Source: Hymenobacter cyanobacteriorum (lineage in GTDB: Bacteria; Bacteroidota; Bacteroidia; Cytophagales; Hymenobacteraceae). Taken from it: a DNA stretch of 64,000 nucleotides. A model generated the notes under the pieces. That model saw only the letters and a program-made list of their open reading frames with translations, was not told where the DNA came from and ran no database searches. The position numbers and the translations under genes were made by a program. The stretch lies in the NCBI RefSeq assembly GCF_022631375.1, contig NZ_JALBGC010000003.1, forward strand, positions 186,001-250,000, in the 5' to 3' direction. Below, one piece after another: positions 41,916 through 50,337 of the stretch (the stretch's first letter is position 1; each line of letters begins with the position of its first letter).

Positions 41916-43697
41916 ATGGCCGCGTCGTCTTCCATCCTGCTCTATTTGCTGAAGGCCAATGCCGTGCTGCTGCTGCTGACAGCAGCCTATTTTGGGCTGC
42001 TGCGCCGGCTCACCTTCTTCCAGCTGAACCGGGCCTACCTGGTGCTGGCACTGCTGTTTGCGGCCGTGTACCCGGCCCTGCCGGTGCCGGCGCTGCTGCC
42101 GGCCGAGGCCACTCCCGCCGTCATTTTTCCGGTGGTGAGAAGCTCAGAGGCTTTCCCAGTACCAACAGCCGCCGCCGATGCGCCGGTTATTGACTGGGCG
42201 GCCGCGGGGGTGGCCCTGTACGGGGTGGGCACGGCTGTGCTGCTAGCCCGACTGCTGGTGCAGCTGCTGGCACTGGCACGGCTGCGGGCCCGCTCGCGGC
42301 CGGCCGTGGTAGGCGGGCTGGCGGTGCGGGTGCTGCCGGGCGAAATCAGCCCGTTCTCCTTCGCGCACAGCATTTACCTTAACCCCGACCAGCACCCCGG
42401 TCCCGAGCTGGCGGCCGTGCTTCGCCACGAGCAGGTGCACGTGCGCCAGGCCCACACCCTGGACGTGCTGCTGGCCCAGCTGGCGCTGGCCGCCGCCTGG
42501 TGCAACCCGGCCGCGTGGCTGCTGCGCCGCGCGGTGCTCGACAACCTCGAATTTCTGGCCGATGCCGCCGTGCTCGAAACCGGGCTCGACCGGCGCGCCT
42601 ACCAATACAGCCTGCTGCGCCTGAGCCACGCGCCGGCCGGGCCTTCCCTTGTTTCCTCTTTCACATTTCCAACCCTCAAAAACCGCGTTGTTATGATGAA
42701 CAAGCCGCTTTCTCCGTCCGGGCAATTGGCCCGCTATTTTGTGGCCGGGCCGCTGGTGCTGGCCGTAGCCCTGGGCATTTCGGGTGCCCGGGCGCAGAGC
42801 GGCGGGCCAGTGGGGCCGCCCGCAGCCGCCCGGGCGCAAGCCACGCCGGTTGCGGCACCGGCTTCGGCGTCGACTTCGGTTGTGGTTCCGGCTTCGGCAG
42901 CGGTTTCAGCCCCGGCTTCGGCGGCGAAGGCCACTACAATACGGCCGAAGCCGGACGGGGCTGCCGCCCGCCCGCTGCCCGCCAACATTGTGGCCTACAT
43001 TGCCAAAACCTACCCGGGCAGCCGCGTGAGCAGCTATGCGGTGGCCGACCGGGTTTCGGACAAAGCGCCGCATAGCCAGTATTACGTCAGCATTACGGCG
43101 GCCGACGGCCAGAATCATAAGCTGTATTTCGATGCCGCCGGGCAACTGGTGGCGACGACAACGACGACGGCGACGGTAACCAGAGCTGCCAGCACCCCGG
43201 GCCTCATGGGCCTGCCCAGGCCCGCGCCCGTGCTGTACGTCGACGGCCAGCGCTACTCGGGCGATATGAACAGCATCGACCCCAATACCATCGCCAACAT
43301 CAGCGTGTTCAAGGGTGAAAAGGCCCGCCAGCGCTTCGGAGCCGAGGCGGCCGCCAGTGGCGTGCTCGTGATAACCACCGTGGGCAAGCAGAACGATGCC
43401 GACGTGAGCGCCTTCAACAAGCAGGTGGCTGAAGGTGCGGACAAGCCCGCCGCGCCGGCGGCTGCGGCGGCCGCAACGGCCCCGGCCAGCGTCCCCTACC
43501 TGGCGGCCCCGGCGCTGGAATACCTGACCAAACAATACCCCGGCGCCCGCCTGCTGGGCGTGGCCCAAGTGCCGGCAGCCGATGGCGGCCCCACCCGCTA
43601 CCAGGCCGAGATTGTGCGGGGCCGCCGCCCGGGCTACGTGCTGTTCGACGGCGCGGGGCAGTTTATTTCGGATTCTTACACCAGTTACCTGAAGTAG
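41916..43697 (+). CDS. BlaR1/M56-type sensor metallopeptidase with extended C-terminus
   Basis: A 593-residue membrane protein. Four hydrophobic segments occur in the first ~270 residues, with the zinc-protease motif RHEQVHVRQAHTLD near 168-181 on the cytoplasmic side. The periplasmic part (about 290-593) is not a penicillin-binding domain. It has an Ala/Pro/Ser-rich linker, then two copies of a PepSY/BLIP-like unit (IVAYIAKTYPGSRVSSYAVADR near 355 and LEYLTKQYPGARLLGVAQVPA near 535), with a TonB-plug-like segment (VLYVDGQRYSGDMNSIDPNTIANISVFKGEKARQRFG...GVLVITT) between. The plug-like segment is common on Bacteroidota BlaR1 homologues. Probable signal-sensing protease that inactivates the upstream repressor. 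Confidence 0.85.
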   Translation: MAASSSILLYLLKANAVLLLLTAAYFGLLRRLTFFQLNRAYLVLALLFAAVYPALPVPALLPAEATPAVIFPVVRSSEAFPVPTAAADAPVIDWAAAGVALYGVGTAVLLARLLVQLLALARLRARSRPAVVGGLAVRVLPGEISPFSFAHSIYLNPDQHPGPELAAVLRHEQVHVRQAHTLDVLLAQLALAAAWCNPAAWLLRRAVLDNLEFLADAAVLETGLDRRAYQYSLLRLSHAPAGPSLVSSFTFPTLKNRVVMMNKPLSPSGQLARYFVAGPLVLAVALGISGARAQSGGPVGPPAAARAQATPVAAPASASTSVVVPASAAVSAPASAAKATTIRPKPDGAAARPLPANIVAYIAKTYPGSRVSSYAVADRVSDKAPHSQYYVSITAADGQNHKLYFDAAGQLVATTTTTATVTRAASTPGLMGLPRPAPVLYVDGQRYSGDMNSIDPNTIANISVFKGEKARQRFGAEAAASGVLVITTVGKQNDADVSAFNKQVAEGADKPAAPAAAAAATAPASVPYLAAPALEYLTKQYPGARLLGVAQVPAADGGPTRYQAEIVRGRRPGYVLFDGAGQFISDSYTSYLK

Positions 43698-43851
43698 CCA
43701 ACATCCTTCCTTTCCACCGCGTGCATGGCGGGCTTTCCCTCGTTGGGGCAGCGCTGGCCGGGGCCCCGGCAACGGCGAAAAGCCGTGCCCGCCGCTGCGT
43801 GCGCGCCTGAAGCGGCCCTAGCAACGAGCGGGCGCCAACTGCTTCTACATG

Positions 43852-43886
43852 AACCCCGGTGCGCCTGCGCCGGGGTTTCTTTTTGG
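43852..43886 (+). terminator. Intrinsic terminator of the blaI-blaR operon
   Basis: AACCCCGG (43,852-43,859) and CCGGGGTT (43,870-43,877) form a hairpin followed by TTTCTTTTT. The gap 43,698-43,851 holds no gene. Confidence 0.75.
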
Positions 43887-43939
43887 CGGCTACCTTCGCC
43901 CGGGCCTTCTACCAACGGCGGGCTTTCACCTTTCTTTCG

Positions 43940-45655
43940 ATGAAACACTTTTTCGCGGGAATGCGCGGCCGGCTGGCGGCAACTTGTTTGCTGCTGCTGG
44001 CGCTGGCCGGGCCGGCGGCACGGGCGCAGGCGCCGGCCTGGCAGGCGACCGTGACGACCCTCGGCGGCTACTCCTACATTCTGACCACGGCCGCTGATGA
44101 CAACGGCAACGTGTACTTAGCCGGCACGTTTTCGGGCACGCTCAGCCTGGGGGCGCTTACGCTGACGAGCGCGGGAGGGGATGACGTGTTTGTGGCCCGA
44201 TGGAACAGCGTGCGCAACGCGTTTGCCTGGGCGCAGCGGGCCGGTGGCACGGGCTACGAGCGCGCCACCGGCATTGCCCTGAACGGGACGGGCGTGTACG
44301 TGGCGGGCACGTTTCAGAGTGCCACCATCAGCTTTGGCGCTACCACGCTGGCCAACGCCAGTGCTACCGACGACGTGTTTGTGGCCAAACTCACCGACAC
44401 CGGCCCGGCCGCTACTTTCGACTGGGCCCAGCGCGTAGGGGGGCCGGGCCACGAGCAGGCCTATGCCCTGGCGGCTGCCGGCGGCAACGTGTACCTGGCC
44501 GGGGCTTTCGACAGCGCGACCCTGGGCGTGGGCACCACCACGCTGGCCACTGCGGGCGACTACGACCTGTTTGTGGCCAAGCTGCTGGACCAGGGAACGA
44601 CGAGCCAGTTTGCCTGGGCCGTGCGCGCCGGCGGTACCGGGGCCGATGCGCCGGCCGCGCTGGCCGTTGCCGACGAGAAGGTGTATGTGGTGGGCGCTTT
44701 TCGGGGCGCGGCGGCCAGCTTTGGCCCGCATACGCTCTACAACACGGGTGCGGAAAGCCTGCTGGTGGCGAAGCTGGTGGATACTGGCAGCACCGGCGAC
44801 TTCGCGTGGGCTCAGCAGGCCGGCCCCGCCAACGAAGGCCAGGCCACCGCGGTGGCCGTGCGCGGCAGCAGCGTGTATGTAGCCGGCGATTTTCAGGGCG
44901 CTGCCGCCACTTTCGGCGGCACCTCGCTCGCCAGCCTGGGCAACAAGGACGTGTTTGTGGCCAAGCTCACCGATGCGGGCGCCACGGCCAGCTTTGCCTG
45001 GGCCCAACGGGCGGGGGGCACGCACGACGACCGGTGCTTTGCCCTGGCCGTGAGCGGGCCGAGCCTTTACTTGGCGGGCCTCTACCAAAGCGTTGCCGCC
45101 AGCTTTGGGGCCACCGCGCTCGCCAATGCCAACCAGAATACCTCCGGCGATGCCTTCGTGGCCAAGCTCACCGATGCGGGGGCGGCCGGCAGCTTTGCCT
45201 GGGCGCTGCGGGCGGGCGGCCCCAACGAAGACGCCGCCCGGGGCCTGGCCATTGCGGGCACTACCGTCTTCGTCACGGGGTACCTGAGCGCCCCGGCTAC
45301 CTTCGGCAGTCAGGTCATCGCGGGCTTGCCGAACGACAATGCCGCCTTCCTCACGGCCCTTACCGACCCCACCCTGCTGGCCACTGCCGCCGCCCACAGC
45401 GGCCTGAGTTTCTCCCTGTTTCCCAACCCTACCCGCGCCGCTACTACCATTACGCTGCCGGCCCAGCCCGGCACTGCCGCCGCCACCCTTACCCTGCTCG
45501 ATGCCCTGGGCCGTACCCGGCGCACGGCCACCGTGCCCCTGCCCGCCGCCGGCCTGCGCCACGAGTTGGACCTGAGCGGCCTCGCGCCGGGCATCTATGC
45601 CTTGCAAGTGCGCGCCGGCCGCACCGTCGGCACCCAGCGCCTAGTGGTAGAGTAG
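43940..45655 (+). CDS. Secreted SBBP-repeat beta-propeller protein, T9SS cargo
   Basis: A 571-residue exported protein. Signal peptide MKHFFAGMRGRLAATCLLLLALAGPAARAQA. Seven ~65-residue SBBP-type repeats follow, each with (V/L)Y(L/V)AG.F, a F(G)..TL strand, DVFVAKLTD and FAWAQRAGG, so a seven-bladed propeller is likely. The last ~80 residues (LFPNPTRAATTITLPAQPG...LDALGRTRR...LAPGIYALQVRAG...RLVVE) are a T9SS type A sorting domain. ATG 43,940 is chosen because the signal peptide starts there. Function unknown; cell-surface binding is typical. Convergent with aroF, with a shared terminator between. Confidence 0.85.
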   Translation: MKHFFAGMRGRLAATCLLLLALAGPAARAQAPAWQATVTTLGGYSYILTTAADDNGNVYLAGTFSGTLSLGALTLTSAGGDDVFVARWNSVRNAFAWAQRAGGTGYERATGIALNGTGVYVAGTFQSATISFGATTLANASATDDVFVAKLTDTGPAATFDWAQRVGGPGHEQAYALAAAGGNVYLAGAFDSATLGVGTTTLATAGDYDLFVAKLLDQGTTSQFAWAVRAGGTGADAPAALAVADEKVYVVGAFRGAAASFGPHTLYNTGAESLLVAKLVDTGSTGDFAWAQQAGPANEGQATAVAVRGSSVYVAGDFQGAAATFGGTSLASLGNKDVFVAKLTDAGATASFAWAQRAGGTHDDRCFALAVSGPSLYLAGLYQSVAASFGATALANANQNTSGDAFVAKLTDAGAAGSFAWALRAGGPNEDAARGLAIAGTTVFVTGYLSAPATFGSQVIAGLPNDNAAFLTALTDPTLLATAAAHSGLSFSLFPNPTRAATTITLPAQPGTAAATLTLLDALGRTRRTATVPLPAAGLRHELDLSGLAPGIYALQVRAGRTVGTQRLVVE

Positions 45656-45658
45656 CCC

Positions 45659-45693
45659 GGCCGTACCCCGAAGCGGTGCTTCGGGGTACGGCC
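45659..45693. terminator. Bidirectional terminator between convergent genes
   Basis: A 16-bp perfect stem, GGCCGTACCCCGAAGC with GCTTCGGGGTACGGCC around a GGT loop, lies between the propeller gene and the aroF gene, four and nine bases from their stop codons. There is no U-tract, but the stem is very stable. Confidence 0.75.
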
Positions 45694-45701
45694 CACACCG
45701 C

Positions 45702-46772
45702 CTACCCTTCCATCACCCGGTTCTGGCGGTTGATGGATTCCAGATGCACGGCCGCCAAATACTGCTCCACAAACTCGTGGGTGAGGCCCACGGAGGCGCC
45801 CTGGCGCTGGGCGCGCTCCAGCACCTCGTTCCAGCGGTTGGTTTGCAGGATGGTGATGTCGTTGTCGCGCTTGTACTGGCCGATGCGTTCGGCCACGGCC
45901 ATGCGGCGGCCCAGCAGCTGCATCATCTCGGCATCGAGCTGGTTGATTTGCTCGCGCAGGCCGGTGAGGGCCGACAGGAACTCCTGCTCGTTGGTGGTTT
46001 CGTGGCGCCACACCAGGTTTTCGATGAGGTCGCGCAGCACCTCGGGGGTGATTTGCTGCTTGGCGTCGCTCCAGGCATTGTCGGGGTCGATGTGGCTTTC
46101 GAGCATGTTGCCGTCGAAGCCCAGGTTGAGGGCCTGCTGGGCCACGGCGGCCAGCGTGTCGCGCCGCCCGCAGATGTGGCTGGGGTCGCAGAGCAGCGGC
46201 AGCTCGGGCAGCCGACGCTTCATCTCGATGGGCAGGTGCCACATCGGCGCATTGCGGAAATCGGTGTTGCCGTAGCTCGAAAAGCCCCGGTGAATGAGGC
46301 CCACCTGCTTCAAACCGGCCTTTTGCAGGCGCTCCACGGCGCCCACCCACAGCTCCAGTTCGGGGTGAATGGGGTTTTTGACGAGCACCGGCACATCCAC
46401 GCCGCGCAGCACGTTGGCAATTTCCTGCACCGAAAACGGGTTGCCCGTGGTGCGCGCCCCCACCCACAGAATGTCCACCCCGAAGGCCAGGCAGTCCTCC
46501 ACGTGCTTGGCGGTGGCCACTTCCACGGCCACGGGCAGGCCGGTCAGTTCGCTGGCTTTCTTCAGCCACGGCAGCCCCTTGGTGCCGATGCCCTCGAAGC
46601 CGCCGGGCTTGGTGCGGGGCTTCCAGATGCCGGCGCGCAGGGCCTGCACCTTGCCGGTGGCGGCCAGGCGCTGGCAGGTTTCGAGTACCTGCGCCTCGGT
46701 TTCGGCCGAGCACGGGCCGGAAATGAGGTAAGGCTTGTCATCGGACTGGCGGTTGAATAAGGCGGATTTCAT
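45702..46772 (-). CDS. aroF: Bifunctional DAHP synthase / chorismate mutase
   Basis: A 356-residue enzyme of the shikimate pathway. Residues about 1-255 are a type I-beta (KDO8P-like) DAHP synthase: YLISGPCSAETE, IWKPRTKPGGFEG, VGARTTGNPF, VLVKNPIHP, GLIHRGFSSYG and LCDPSHICGRRD. The C-terminal ~90 residues (LTGLREQINQLDAEMMQLLGRRMAVAERIGQYKRDNDITILQTNRW) are an AroQ chorismate mutase. It makes DAHP from PEP and erythrose-4-phosphate and converts chorismate to prephenate, the substrate of the tyrA and pheA products encoded upstream. Last gene of the pheA operon; ATG 46,772 rather than TTG 46,784. Confidence 0.95.
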   Translation of the reverse strand: MKSALFNRQSDDKPYLISGPCSAETEAQVLETCQRLAATGKVQALRAGIWKPRTKPGGFEGIGTKGLPWLKKASELTGLPVAVEVATAKHVEDCLAFGVDILWVGARTTGNPFSVQEIANVLRGVDVPVLVKNPIHPELELWVGAVERLQKAGLKQVGLIHRGFSSYGNTDFRNAPMWHLPIEMKRRLPELPLLCDPSHICGRRDTLAAVAQQALNLGFDGNMLESHIDPDNAWSDAKQQITPEVLRDLIENLVWRHETTNEQEFLSALTGLREQINQLDAEMMQLLGRRMAVAERIGQYKRDNDITILQTNRWNEVLERAQRQGASVGLTHEFVEQYLAAVHLESINRQNRVMEG

Positions 46773-46812
46773 TTTAATGGTCAATGGTTAGTGGTCAGTG
46801 ATTAATTTTTGG

Positions 46813-46911
46813 CTGTCATCCTGAGCACAGCGAAGGACCTTATCACCGAAGAACGTCTTGCAGTAATTCACGCAAACGTGCTAAGGTCCTTCGCTCCGCT
46901 CAGGATGACAG
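46813..46911. repeat. Intergenic palindrome (GTCATCCTGAGC family, copy 1)
   Basis: A 30-bp left arm (46,813-46,842, beginning ctgtcatcctgagc) is complementary to 46,882-46,911 with one mismatched position, around a 39-base unrelated loop. It lies between tyrA and aroF, so it is transcribed within the operon and would form a very long hairpin. Related copies are at 47,821, 50,476 and 55,455. Confidence 0.85.
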
Positions 46912-46924
46912 ATGTTGCCATCGT

Positions 46925-47770
46925 TCACGGCAGAATCTTGCGAATGTGGTTGGCCTGCCGAATCTGCTCGGCCAACCCGTCGTAGTCTTCACTGGCCAGC
47001 AGCTCGCGCAGGTGCTGCAATTGGTGCAAATGCTCATCAAGCACATCGAGCACATTCAGCCGGTTCTGCCGGAAAATGGGTACCCAGGTAGCCGGCGCGC
47101 TCTTGGCCAGCCGCACCGTCGACTCAAACCCGCCGCTGGCCAAATCGAAGATGCGCTGCTCCTCTTTCTCCTTTTCGAGCACCGTGAGGGCCAGGGCAAA
47201 CGAGGTGATGTGCGAGATGTGCGACACGTAGGCCGTGTGCACGTCGTGGTCGGCCCCGTTGAGGTACAGCAGCCGCATGGGCAGCGCCTGAAACAGCCGC
47301 TCCACCGTTAGCACCGCGTCAGCGTCGCTGTGCTCGGCATCGCAAAGCACCACGGTTTTGCCTTCGAACAGGCCCGACACGGCCGCCTCCGGCCCCGAAT
47401 GCTCGGTGCCCGCCATGGGGTGCACGGCCACGAAGCGGCCCCGGCGCGAGTGCCCCGCCACGGCGGCCAGCAATGCCTGTTTGGTCGAGCCCACGTCGAT
47501 GACGACCTGCCGCGGGCCGATGAGGTCGAGCACCGGTGGCAGCACGGCCACCATGGCATCTACCGGCACGGCCACCACCACGAGGTCGGCCCGGCGCACG
47601 GCAGCGGCGAGGTCGGGTTCGATTTCGTCGACAAGACCTAATTCCAGCGCCCGACGGGCGTGGGCCGCGCTGCTCTCCACGCCAATAAGGTGCTGCGCTA
47701 GCCCATGTTGCCGCAGGCTCAGCGCCAGCGAGCCGCCGATAAGGCCCAAGCCGATAATGGTGACCGTCAT
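46925..47770 (-). CDS. tyrA: Prephenate dehydrogenase
   Basis: A 281-residue NAD(P)-dependent enzyme that converts prephenate to 4-hydroxyphenylpyruvate for tyrosine synthesis. The N-terminal Rossmann motif is VTIIGLGLIGGSLAL; the substrate/catalytic region includes DVGSTKQAL, AVHPMAGTEHSGPEAA, and HTAYVSHISHITSFAL; the helical C-terminal dimerisation domain contains DLASGGFESTVRLAKS. No ACT domain. Third gene of the pheA operon, separated from the aminotransferase gene by a palindromic repeat. Confidence 0.95.
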   Translation of the reverse strand: MTVTIIGLGLIGGSLALSLRQHGLAQHLIGVESSAAHARRALELGLVDEIEPDLAAAVRRADLVVVAVPVDAMVAVLPPVLDLIGPRQVVIDVGSTKQALLAAVAGHSRRGRFVAVHPMAGTEHSGPEAAVSGLFEGKTVVLCDAEHSDADAVLTVERLFQALPMRLLYLNGADHDVHTAYVSHISHITSFALALTVLEKEKEEQRIFDLASGGFESTVRLAKSAPATWVPIFRQNRLNVLDVLDEHLHQLQHLRELLASEDYDGLAEQIRQANHIRKILP

Positions 47771-47820
47771 TGGAGGAAGGGTTGAGTTTTGAGGGTTGAG
47801 TGGGCTAATGGAAACCGCCT

Positions 47821-47920
47821 GTCATCCTGAGCGCAGCGAAGGACCTTATCATGTCCGAACAACAGGCAGTAATTAAATCGGCGCGGTCGTGATAAGGTCC
47901 TTCGCTGCGCTCAGGATGAC
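47821..47920. repeat. Intergenic palindrome (GTCATCCTGAGC family, copy 2) invading the aminotransferase gene
   Basis: Arms 47,821-47,850 and 47,891-47,920 are a perfect 30-bp inverted repeat around a 40-base loop. The right arm and part of the loop are coding: on the minus strand gtcatcctgagcgcagcgaa reads VILSAAK, and the aminotransferase stop codon is in the loop at 47,873-47,875. Confidence 0.9.
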
Positions 47921-49081
47921 GGACGATTCCCGCACCCGCGCCAGCGCCTCGCGCAGCAGCGCTTCCGGCTGGCACAGGCTGGCCCGGATGTAGCCGTTGC
48001 CATTGCTGCCGAAAATGCCGCCTGGCGTGAGGAACACCCGCGCTTCGGCCAGCACCGCGTCGCTTAGCGCGTAGCCGTCGGCAAAGCCCGCTGGCACCGC
48101 CGCCCAGATGAACAGGCCCACCTGGCCCGGCGCGGGTGTGCAGCCCAGCGCCTGCAACAATTCCAGCACTAAGGCGCGGCGAGCACGATAGGTGGCGTTT
48201 AGCTCCGCAAACCAATCGTCGCCCAGCGCTAGGGCCGCCACGGCAGCCTGCTGCACCGGCAGAAACATGCCCGAATCCATGTTGCTTTTGAAGCGCAGGA
48301 CGCTGGCGATGACGTCGGCACGGCCCGCCAGCAGGCCCACGCGCCAGCCCGCCAGGTTGTGGCTTTTGCTCAGCGAGTTCAGCTCGACGGCCACTTCGCG
48401 GGCGCCGGGCACGGCCAACAGGCTCAAGGGTGGCGTTTCGTTCAGAATGAAGCCGTAGGGGTTGTCGTGCACCAGCAGAATGTTGTGGGCTGTGGCAAAT
48501 TCTACCAGCCGCGTGAGAAACGGCAGGCCGGCGGCCGTGCCGGTGGGCATGTGTGGGTAGTTCACCAGCATCAGCTTCACCCGCGAGAGGTCGGTTTGGG
48601 CCAGCGCGTCGAGGTCGGGCAGCCAGCCGGTGGCTTCGGTCAGGTTGTACTCGCGTACTTCCGCCCCGCAGATTTCGGCCACGGCCCGGTACGTCGGGTA
48701 GCCGGGGTTGGGAATGAGCACCGCGTCACCGGCCTCCAGAAACGTCATCCCGATGTGCATCAGGCCTTCTTTGGAGCCCAGCAGCGGCAGAATTTCGGTA
48801 GCCGGGTCCAGCGCCACGCCGTAGTGCCGCTGGTAGAACTCTGCCATGGCTCCGCGCAGTGCGGGCGTGCCCTGGTAGCTTTGGTAGCCGTGCGCGCCGG
48901 GCTGCGCGGCCGCCTGCGCCAGCGCTGCCACCACGCTGGGGTGCGGCGGCAAATCGGGGCTGCCAATGCCCAGGCTGATGATATTGGCCCCGGCTGCGTT
49001 GAGGGCAGCCAGCTCGCGCAGCTTGCGCGAGAAGTAGTATTCGCCGGTATGGGCCAGGCGGCTGGCAATGGAGATGTTCAT
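47873..49081 (-). CDS. Class I/II aminotransferase (aromatic amino acid type)
   Basis: A 402-residue PLP enzyme. It has IISLGIGSPDLPPHPSV, GYQSYQGTPALR, NPGYPTYRAVAE, the substrate segment LVNYPHMPTGTAA (NYPHNPTG in most relatives), VHDNPYGFIL, and the PLP lysine in LNSLSKSHNLAGWRVG. Gene order (pheA, this gene, tyrA, aroF) argues for the final transamination to Phe and Tyr, though relatives include LL-DAP and alanine aminotransferases. The last ~16 residues (SVILSAAKDLITTAPI) come from a palindromic repeat and are not part of the family. ATG 49,081 chosen. Confidence 0.88.
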   Translation of the reverse strand: MNISIASRLAHTGEYYFSRKLRELAALNAAGANIISLGIGSPDLPPHPSVVAALAQAAAQPGAHGYQSYQGTPALRGAMAEFYQRHYGVALDPATEILPLLGSKEGLMHIGMTFLEAGDAVLIPNPGYPTYRAVAEICGAEVREYNLTEATGWLPDLDALAQTDLSRVKLMLVNYPHMPTGTAAGLPFLTRLVEFATAHNILLVHDNPYGFILNETPPLSLLAVPGAREVAVELNSLSKSHNLAGWRVGLLAGRADVIASVLRFKSNMDSGMFLPVQQAAVAALALGDDWFAELNATYRARRALVLELLQALGCTPAPGQVGLFIWAAVPAGFADGYALSDAVLAEARVFLTPGGIFGSNGNGYIRASLCQPEALLREALARVRESSVILSAAKDLITTAPI

Positions 49082-49094
49082 GGGAGAAGGCAGC

Positions 49095-49970
49095 TTAATT
49101 TTTAGCAAGGCTTAGTGCCTCGTGAGCTTCTGTTTCGGCAACGTTCCAGGTACCGCGCCGGTAGGCTCCCAGCACCCGCAGTTCCTCCGTCACCGGCTCC
49201 AAATCCAGTAGCAGTGCCTCCAGTTGTGCCAGCGCCGCAAATTCCACGTCGGCGTGGAAGCCGTAGTGCCAGGGTTGGCCCGGCCGGGGGCACGATTGCA
49301 GCTTGCTCAAATTCAGCCCGTGGGCTGCCACGCGGGCCAGCACGGTGGCCAGGCTGCCGGGCGCGTGCGGCGCGCAGAAGTAGAGCGAAGCCTTATCGGC
49401 CGCGGGGTCGGGCAGCACCTCGGCGGCGCGTTCCAGCACCAGAAAGCGGGTGTAGTTGTGCGGGTCGTCGTGGATGGCGGGGGCCAGAATGTGGAGGCCA
49501 AACTGTTCGGCGGCCTGCGCGCCGGCCACTACGGCCACGCCGGGGGGGCGCTGCTCGGCCAGCAGCTGGGCACTGTGGCCGGTGTCGTCGGTTTCCACCA
49601 GCTTCCAGTGCGGGTGGTGGTCGAGGAAATCGCCGCACTGGCGCAGGGCCATGGGGTGCGAGTGCACGGCCTGCACGTCGGCCAGCGTGGTGCCGGGCAG
49701 CGCCAGCAGGTGCTGATGAATGGGGAGGTACACCTCGCCGGTGACGCGCACGGCGTGGCGCTCCAGCAGCAGGTAGTTGGGTAGAATGCTGCCGGCCAGC
49801 GAGTTTTCCATGGCCATCAGGCCGGCGGCGGCGGTGCCGTTCACCACGTGCGCCACCACCGCGCCAAAGGTGGCGCAGGGCAGCAGCGCCGGCTGCGCGC
49901 CAAAGAAGCGGCGGGCCGCTACCTCGTGGAAACTGCCCTGGAAACCCTGAATGGAAACGTGGTGAATCAT
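49095..49970 (-). CDS. pheA: Prephenate dehydratase
   Basis: A 291-residue enzyme converting prephenate to phenylpyruvate. The catalytic domain has VSIQGFQGSFHEVAARRFFG, MAMENSLAGSI and the active-site Thr in the NYTRFLVL motif near 176. A C-terminal ACT domain begins SLYFCAPHAPGSLATVLARVAAHGLNLSKLQSCP, the site of feedback inhibition by Phe in this family; the usual ESRP is replaced by QSCP. First structural gene of the operon, 125 bases beyond the second attenuator terminator. 13 bases separate it from the aminotransferase gene. Confidence 0.93.
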   Translation of the reverse strand: MIHHVSIQGFQGSFHEVAARRFFGAQPALLPCATFGAVVAHVVNGTAAAGLMAMENSLAGSILPNYLLLERHAVRVTGEVYLPIHQHLLALPGTTLADVQAVHSHPMALRQCGDFLDHHPHWKLVETDDTGHSAQLLAEQRPPGVAVVAGAQAAEQFGLHILAPAIHDDPHNYTRFLVLERAAEVLPDPAADKASLYFCAPHAPGSLATVLARVAAHGLNLSKLQSCPRPGQPWHYGFHADVEFAALAQLEALLLDLEPVTEELRVLGAYRRGTWNVAETEAHEALSLAKN

Positions 49971-49976
49971 GATGTT

Positions 49977-50103
49977 GGGGACTTAGGGACTTGGGAACTT
50001 GGTTTTTTGACTTTGGAGTCTTGGGTTTTGAGGTTTTTCTTCAGAAACAGGTTGGCTGACTTTGAATATCCAAGTCCCCAAGACCCTGAGTCCCCAAGTC
50101 CCG
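49977..50103. repeat. Degenerate inverted repeat in the pheA leader
   Basis: Repeated GGGACTTGG-like units at the pheA end (49,977-50,002) are complementary to CCAAGTCCCC-like units at 50,070-50,103. They form a long imperfect hairpin between the second attenuator and the pheA start. It could affect translation or mRNA stability of pheA; it is unrelated in sequence to the GTCAT palindromes. Confidence 0.55.
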
Positions 50104-50108
50104 ACAAC

Positions 50109-50139
50109 AAAAAAGGGCCTCCGCGGTGCGGGGGCCCTG
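50109..50139 (-). terminator. Attenuator terminator 2 of the pheA operon
   Basis: On the minus strand GGGCCCCCGC and GCGGAGGCCC pair at nine of ten positions around an ACC loop (50,115-50,137), followed by TTTTTT (50,114-50,109). CAGGGCC at the foot of the 5' arm (50,133-50,139) is also perfectly complementary to GGCCCTG inside leader peptide 2 (50,178-50,184), giving a competing antiterminator. Confidence 0.85.
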
Positions 50140-50162
50140 GGTTGTTGGCAAGCGTGTGATGG

Positions 50163-50246
50163 TTAACACGGGCAACACAGGGCCGGCTTCTTCGGATAGA
50201 AGAAGTAATAGCAATAGGTAAAAAAGACGTGGTGCAGTGTGGGCAT
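50163..50246 (-). CDS. Phe/Tyr-rich leader peptide 2 of the pheA operon
   Basis: A 27-codon frame with ATG at 50,246 and TAA at 50,163-50,165. Codons 8-17 read FFTYCYYFFY, that is four Phe and four Tyr in ten codons. The peptide ends CCPC. It precedes terminator 2 by 24 bases and follows terminator 1. The composition fits ribosome-stalling control by charged tRNA-Phe and tRNA-Tyr: slow translation would free the GGCCCTG strand to block the terminator. Too short for standard gene finders. The leader function is inferred from composition and position. Confidence 0.85.
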   Translation of the reverse strand: MPTLHHVFFTYCYYFFYPKKPALCCPC

Positions 50247-50265
50247 CTGAAAAGAAACGGGCATT

Positions 50266-50296
50266 AAAAAAGCGCCTCCCGAAGAACGAGCGGCGC
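50266..50296 (-). terminator. Attenuator terminator 1 of the pheA operon
   Basis: On the minus strand GCGCC (50,296-50,292) and GGCGC (50,276-50,272) close a hairpin followed by TTTTTT (50,271-50,266). Its inner GCTCGTTCT (50,283-50,291) is a perfect 9-base complement of AGAACGAGC (50,331-50,339), which begins at the stop codon of leader peptide 1. CGGGAG on the 3' side can also pair with CTCCCG upstream. Both pairings would prevent the terminator. Confidence 0.8.
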
Positions 50297-50337
50297 TGGA
50301 GAAGTTTGCGGGAGTTAGCTACAAACGGCGGCTCGTT

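Noticed and set aside
44117..45607. 496-codon minus frame opposite the SBBP propeller gene
   Set aside because: Antisense shadow of repeated GC-rich units.
44200..46275. 691-codon plus frame crossing the propeller gene, terminator and aroF
   Set aside because: Runs through a strong bidirectional terminator and across two well-defined genes; translation is Arg/Gly/Pro-rich without domains.
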